Origin: Gammaproteobacteria bacterium
GTDB taxonomy: Bacteria > Pseudomonadota > Gammaproteobacteria > Eutrophobiales > Eutrophobiaceae
Reading direction: 5' to 3'
Assembly: GCA_028279365.1 (NCBI GenBank)
Contig: JANQNX010000001.1
Span: 116,579-180,578 of the forward strand
Length of the DNA stretch: 64,000 nucleotides
A program made the position numbers and the translations under genes. The notes under the pieces were generated by a model. That model did no database searches, was not told where the DNA came from, and worked only from the letters and a program-made list of their open reading frames with translations. Positions 60,959 through 64,000 of this stretch are shown here, piece after piece. Every line of letters starts with the position of its first letter. Position 1 is the stretch's first letter.

Positions 60959-61714
60959 ATGAATCGACTCAAAGATAAAGTCGTGGTGGTCACCGGTGCG
61001 AGTAGTGGCATTGGTCGTGGTATTGCTATTGCCTGCGCAAATGAAGGGGCGAAATTAGTCGTTAACTATTGCCAATCAGCAGATAGTGCAAATAAGGTGG
61101 TGAAAGAGATTCAGGACGCAGGTCAGCAGGCCATCGCCATCCAAGCAGACGTATCATTTGATACCGATATCCAAAAGCTGATTGAAACCACCTTGACAGA
61201 GTATGCACAGATCGATGTGTGGGTGAATAATGCCGGCGCCGATATTTTAACGGGTAGTGGTGCAGAGGCTAATCAACAACAAAAGCTGGAACAGTTAATT
61301 GATGTCGATTTGAAAGGCACGATTAACGCCTGTTGGAATTTAGTCCCTGTCTTCAAAAAACAAGGGCACGGCGTTATTGTCAATATGGGGTGGGATTTAG
61401 CTTGGCATGGGTTTGAAGGCAGTAATCCGCAGATCTTTGCAGCGACCAAGGCCGGTGTGATTGGTTTTACACGTTCGTTTGCGAAATCAGTTGGTCCCAC
61501 CATTCGTGCTAATGTGGTTTCGCCGGGTTGGATAGCCACATCCTTTGCCGAAGAACACATGGAGCAGGAATATTACGATGCCAGAACAGCTGAAATACCG
61601 TTGGGACGATTTGGTCGACCTGAAGATATTGCTGCTGCCGTAGTTTTTCTGAGTTCTGATGAATCGTCTTATATTTGTGGTGAAGCGATTAAGGTTAACG
61701 GTGGCCTGGTTTGA
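60959..61714 (+). CDS. SDR-fold protein with degenerate catalytic site
   Basis: A 251-residue classical SDR fold. The cofactor motif TGASSGIG (12-19) and NNAG (90-93) are intact. The catalytic tetrad is not: the Asn position reads Asp (D117, IDVDLKG), the Ser region reads MGWD (143-146), and the Tyr is replaced by Phe (F160-AAT-K164); only Lys164 remains. Cofactor binding therefore looks preserved but ordinary keto-reduction doubtful. It is followed 26 bp later by a carboxymuconolactone-decarboxylase-family gene. Confidence 0.88.
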   Translation: MNRLKDKVVVVTGASSGIGRGIAIACANEGAKLVVNYCQSADSANKVVKEIQDAGQQAIAIQADVSFDTDIQKLIETTLTEYAQIDVWVNNAGADILTGSGAEANQQQKLEQLIDVDLKGTINACWNLVPVFKKQGHGVIVNMGWDLAWHGFEGSNPQIFAATKAGVIGFTRSFAKSVGPTIRANVVSPGWIATSFAEEHMEQEYYDARTAEIPLGRFGRPEDIAAAVVFLSSDESSYICGEAIKVNGGLV

Positions 61715-61740
61715 TTGTTTATAAATAGGTGATAGCGAAT

Positions 61741-62130
61741 ATGTCTAATGATGCAGTGAAAAAAGGTTTGAAAGTCAGAACCGAAGTAATGGGTGAGGAA
61801 TTTGTTCAACGTGCTATTGGTAATACAACAGAACTCACTGAACCCTTACAGGAATGGATTAATGCCCATGCATGGGGTTCAACCTGGCAGCGTGATGGCA
61901 TTTCAAGACAAACGCGTTCTTTGGTGACGATTGCGATGCTGGCAGCATTAAAAGCACCAACGGAATTAAAAGGGCATGTCCGTGGTGCATTAAATAATGG
62001 CTGCACCGTTGAAGAAATACAGGAAGTGCTGTTACATAGCATTGCGTATTGTGGTGCTCCTGCTACACAAGAGGCGTTTCGTGCTGCACAAGAGGTGATT
62101 GATCAATGGCAGAAAGCAGATAAAAGCTAA
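61741..62130 (+). CDS. Carboxymuconolactone decarboxylase-family protein
   Basis: About 129 residues from ATG 61741 with AGGTGA 8 bp upstream (a GTG at 61729 is in frame but poorly placed). The PcaC/AhpD-fold signature is HVRGALNNGCTVEEIQEVLLHSIAYCGAPA with REV-type N-terminus VRTEVMGEEFV. No CxxC pair, so it is PcaC-like rather than an AhpD peroxidase. It is probably co-transcribed with the SDR-like gene. True muconolactone chemistry is unproven, as no other protocatechuate genes are nearby. Confidence 0.85.
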   Translation: MSNDAVKKGLKVRTEVMGEEFVQRAIGNTTELTEPLQEWINAHAWGSTWQRDGISRQTRSLVTIAMLAALKAPTELKGHVRGALNNGCTVEEIQEVLLHSIAYCGAPATQEAFRAAQEVIDQWQKADKS

Positions 62131-62154
62131 TAGCTCTATCTTATGTTTCCATTT

Positions 62155-62397
62155 TTAAGTTATGAATATCAATAAAAGCTGTAAAAATGAACTCAAGAAT
62201 ATCAAACCAAAGCCAAAAACTATTAACGGTATACAGTATTTCAAATATGTATACCATCTAGGGTAATTTTTTACCATTTCACTTTTCAATTCTGTGTCTA
62301 AAGCATAGGCGCTTTTATAGAACTTACTTAAAAAAACAATGCCTGTTATTGATAATGTACATATTGAAAAATAAAAAAACGTAAATGCCATAATCAT
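62155..62397 (-). CDS. Small two-helix membrane protein (unknown)
   Basis: An 80-residue ORF with hydrophobic segments at about 4-24 and 52-79 and a charged middle (KSEMVKNYPRW). No Shine-Dalgarno is obvious and no family is recognised. It is third in line after the Rhs gene on the minus strand in AT-rich DNA, so it could belong to the toxin/immunity tail. Confidence 0.5.
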   Translation of the reverse strand: MIMAFTFFYFSICTLSITGIVFLSKFYKSAYALDTELKSEMVKNYPRWYTYLKYCIPLIVFGFGLIFLSSFLQLLLIFIT

Positions 62398-62465
62398 TTT
62401 TTTATAGCGCTGTCAGAAACATCTTTGGTTGCGTGAGTCGCCAGTCCTAGTATACAGACTCTGCC

Positions 62466-62909
62466 TTATTTATTTGCACGGATTAGACTGAGTACTCCAT
62501 CGTGCCTTATGGAAACCATCCAAGAAAATGACTCATCAAAAAGGTCGATATCATCGGAACTGGGATACCATATATCACTAAAGTGATTATTTAAATCCGC
62601 AGTTTTTATCTTATCTATATCGTCGAATCTATACCAATTCAAAAAAACTATTTCTTTATATTCAATATTTTGCTTTAAAAAGAATTCTAATAAATTAAAG
62701 TCATCATCTAAAGCATTGACTGCGTCAATTATTGTTGCACTTGAATTTATTGTCTCCATTAAACTTTCTAAACTACTATCCTCATCTAAAAAACTGTTGA
62801 ATAATTTTTTTTGCAACACCAATAACTCTTGTTGTTCGACAGTAAAGTATTTAGGAAACTGTTTATCTGGATACGCACTTCTAAAGTGTTTAACTTTAAA
62901 TTCTTCCAT
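62466..62909 (-). CDS. Small acidic orphan protein (possible immunity protein)
   Basis: About 147 residues from ATG 62909; a TTG at 62915 is the alternative start. The protein is acidic and soluble (SFLDEDSSLESLMETI; NALDDDFNLLEFFL; SSDDIDLFDESFSW), without signal or membrane segment. It is AT-rich and lies downstream of the Rhs toxin gene, a place where orphan immunity genes accumulate. The function is not recognised. Confidence 0.6.
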   Translation of the reverse strand: MEEFKVKHFRSAYPDKQFPKYFTVEQQELLVLQKKLFNSFLDEDSSLESLMETINSSATIIDAVNALDDDFNLLEFFLKQNIEYKEIVFLNWYRFDDIDKIKTADLNNHFSDIWYPSSDDIDLFDESFSWMVSIRHDGVLSLIRANK

Positions 62910-63073
62910 TTCCAAATTATTTGCGTTTCAGGTTTAATATTTGTGGATAATATCGATGCCCCTGCGTTTTGAATCTTGGATACAAATAGGTACTTCTAAT
63001 ATCAACTTATTACTTATTGATTATTAGAGCAAAAGTACAACGTATTAGTTACCTTCAATGCTGCAATATTTAC

Positions 63074-63400
63074 TTAAAACCTTTTAACATTATCAATCTC
63101 ATCACCGCTAAAACTAATTTCTAACCTTCCTATCTGAAGAAAGTTTTCTCTGTTCTTAATAACAATGCCTTTGACAGATAATTTATTAGATATATCTATA
63201 ATCTCTTGACGAGTAACACTTCCTTTCAATAATAATGATAATAGTTCAAACTCTTCATTTGAATCATTAATTTCACTTTTTAATTCCATTGATTGATGAT
63301 CTATACTGACGCCTGTATCAATTAATTTGATAATTAGATACAAATTCAAAAATACTGACAACACAAGCAAAATTATTAATACGGACTTTAATCTATTCAT
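63074..63400 (-). CDS. Membrane-anchored candidate immunity protein
   Basis: A 108-residue protein with one N-terminal membrane helix (residues 7-26) and an exported domain of about 80 residues (LSLLLKGSVTRQEIIDISNKLSVKG...RLEISFSGDEIDNV). TAGGA precedes the ATG. It starts 2 bp after the Rhs stop codon, the usual position of the cognate immunity gene, and its topology suits a toxin that acts in the periplasm. Assignment rests on position, not homology. Confidence 0.65.
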   Translation of the reverse strand: MNRLKSVLIILLVLSVFLNLYLIIKLIDTGVSIDHQSMELKSEINDSNEEFELLSLLLKGSVTRQEIIDISNKLSVKGIVIKNRENFLQIGRLEISFSGDEIDNVKRF

Positions 63401-63402
63401 TC

Positions 63403-64000
63403 CTACCTCCTGCGTCCTCTACGATCAGGCCTTGGTCTTGCACCCGAAATAGCGTCAGCAGCAAAATCTTTACAATGATTTGAATCCCAAGGATACCAGC
63501 TATAAGAGTCTCGGTTAGGGTTGTTCATACGTCTTTCCGCAAAATCAATAATAGATTGATAGTCGGCATCCGCATAATAACGAGCTGTTACTGGTGAATC
63601 TTTTCCATACTTTTGGGAAAGGTAATTATATAAATGATTTAATGAGCCTTGTGTAGGTCTTCCATCATTACCAATAGTGACATCTGGTATTGTTCTACGT
63701 TCAACATTACCAAAATCGCCGTCATACCTACCATATTCATAATAACGAGTAGCGCCAGTTTTAGGATCAAGAGCAACTACACCTGCATGACCAAGGGGCA
63801 ATGTTGTATCTGTACCTGGAACATTAATTGGATAGCCATCATAATGAATATTGATTCCATCCAAGCCTATCGGATCAATATATTTAAGCGGATTCGCCTT
63901 CGCATAAAGATACGTATTCATCCCCCCATCCAACCCAATCGGGTCACTGGTGATATAGCGTCCCATCTCCGGGTCATAATAGCGATGCCAGTTGTAATGT
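63403..64000 (-). CDS. Rhs-family polymorphic toxin, C-terminal part (N-terminus outside window)
   Basis: The minus-strand frame runs off the right edge; about 199 residues are visible. It opens with the Rhs core end ([22 protein letters not shown] and [19 protein letters not shown]), after which the variable toxin domain begins. That domain of about 150 residues has [11 protein letters not shown] (His codon at 63787-63789) and, near the end, [11 protein letters not shown] (Cys codon at 63472-63474), then a basic tail ([12 protein letters not shown]). His-before-Cys order with NHCxxFA resembles permuted papain-like (NlpC/P60, LRAT) folds. The toxin class is inferred. Confidence 0.9.
   Translation of the reverse strand, partial: HYNWHRYYDPEMGRYITSDPIGLDGGMNTYLYAKANPLKYIDPIGLDGINIHYDGYPINVPGTDTTLPLGHAGVVALDPKTGATRYYEYGRYDGDFGNVERRTIPDVTIGNDGRPTQGSLNHLYNYLSQKYGKDSPVTARYYADADYQSIIDFAERRMNNPNRDSYSWYPWDSNHCKDFAADAISGARPRPDRRGRRR

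Overview
The window reads as a stretch of gammaproteobacterial chromosome. The main evidence is the gene order thrS-infC(AUU start)-rpmI-rplT-pheS-pheT-ihfA-merR. A glmS gene next to a GlrR-type sigma-54 regulator, the pcm-rhodanese-tolC block and a TPP-riboswitch thiC agree with this. The modest G+C core resembles Thiotrichales/Methylophaga-like bacteria, but the genus cannot be fixed from the sequence alone.

Region 1 (1-31.9 kb) is a strongly AT-rich surface-polysaccharide locus, almost all on the + strand, with many genes touching or overlapping by a few bases. It begins inside a gene cut by the left edge. An unusual cassette follows (2-hydroxyacid dehydrogenase, metal-dependent cyclase, HAD phosphatase, sugar epimerase, CMP-sugar-type cytidylyltransferase), then two radical SAM enzymes, methyltransferases and a CDP-6-deoxyhexose module (rfbG, RmlC-like epimerase, rfbF, reductase). 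Several glycosyltransferases come next. The locus closes with a WbpV/WbpL/WbpM-like QuiNAc/FucNAc initiation module, galU, a fusion of an LPG-synthase-type membrane domain to an O-antigen ligase/polymerase, and a transglutaminase-like membrane protein. No Wzx or ABC exporter is visible, so export genes probably lie to the left. The locus stops at a bidirectional terminator facing the 3' end of a tRNA-Asn.

Region 2 (32-49.98 kb) is conserved core: an aspartate aminotransferase, uvrB, tRNA-Val, the thrS-to-ihfA translation operon, tRNA-Pro(GGG), a Sel1 lipoprotein, glmS, and a phosphorelay made of a GlrR-like sigma-54 activator, a lone Hpt protein and a CHASE-type hybrid kinase. A sigma-54 promoter just downstream precedes a small four-helix membrane protein. 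Immediately after tRNA-Pro lies a run of back-to-back perfect hairpins inserted into a partial second copy of the tRNA 3' half. This is the most unusual structure in the window.

Region 3 (50-62.1 kb) holds a minus-strand pcm-rhodanese-tolC-isochorismatase operon, divergent thiC with a TPP riboswitch, an MDR oxidoreductase, putP, a radical SAM SPL-family protein overlapping a nucleosidase, a family 2 glycosyltransferase, and an SDR-like protein lacking most of its catalytic residues followed by a carboxymuconolactone-decarboxylase-family protein.

Region 4 (62.1-64 kb) is AT-rich accessory DNA: the C-terminal end of an Rhs polymorphic toxin running off the right edge, followed 2 bp later by a membrane-anchored candidate immunity gene and two more small orphan genes.
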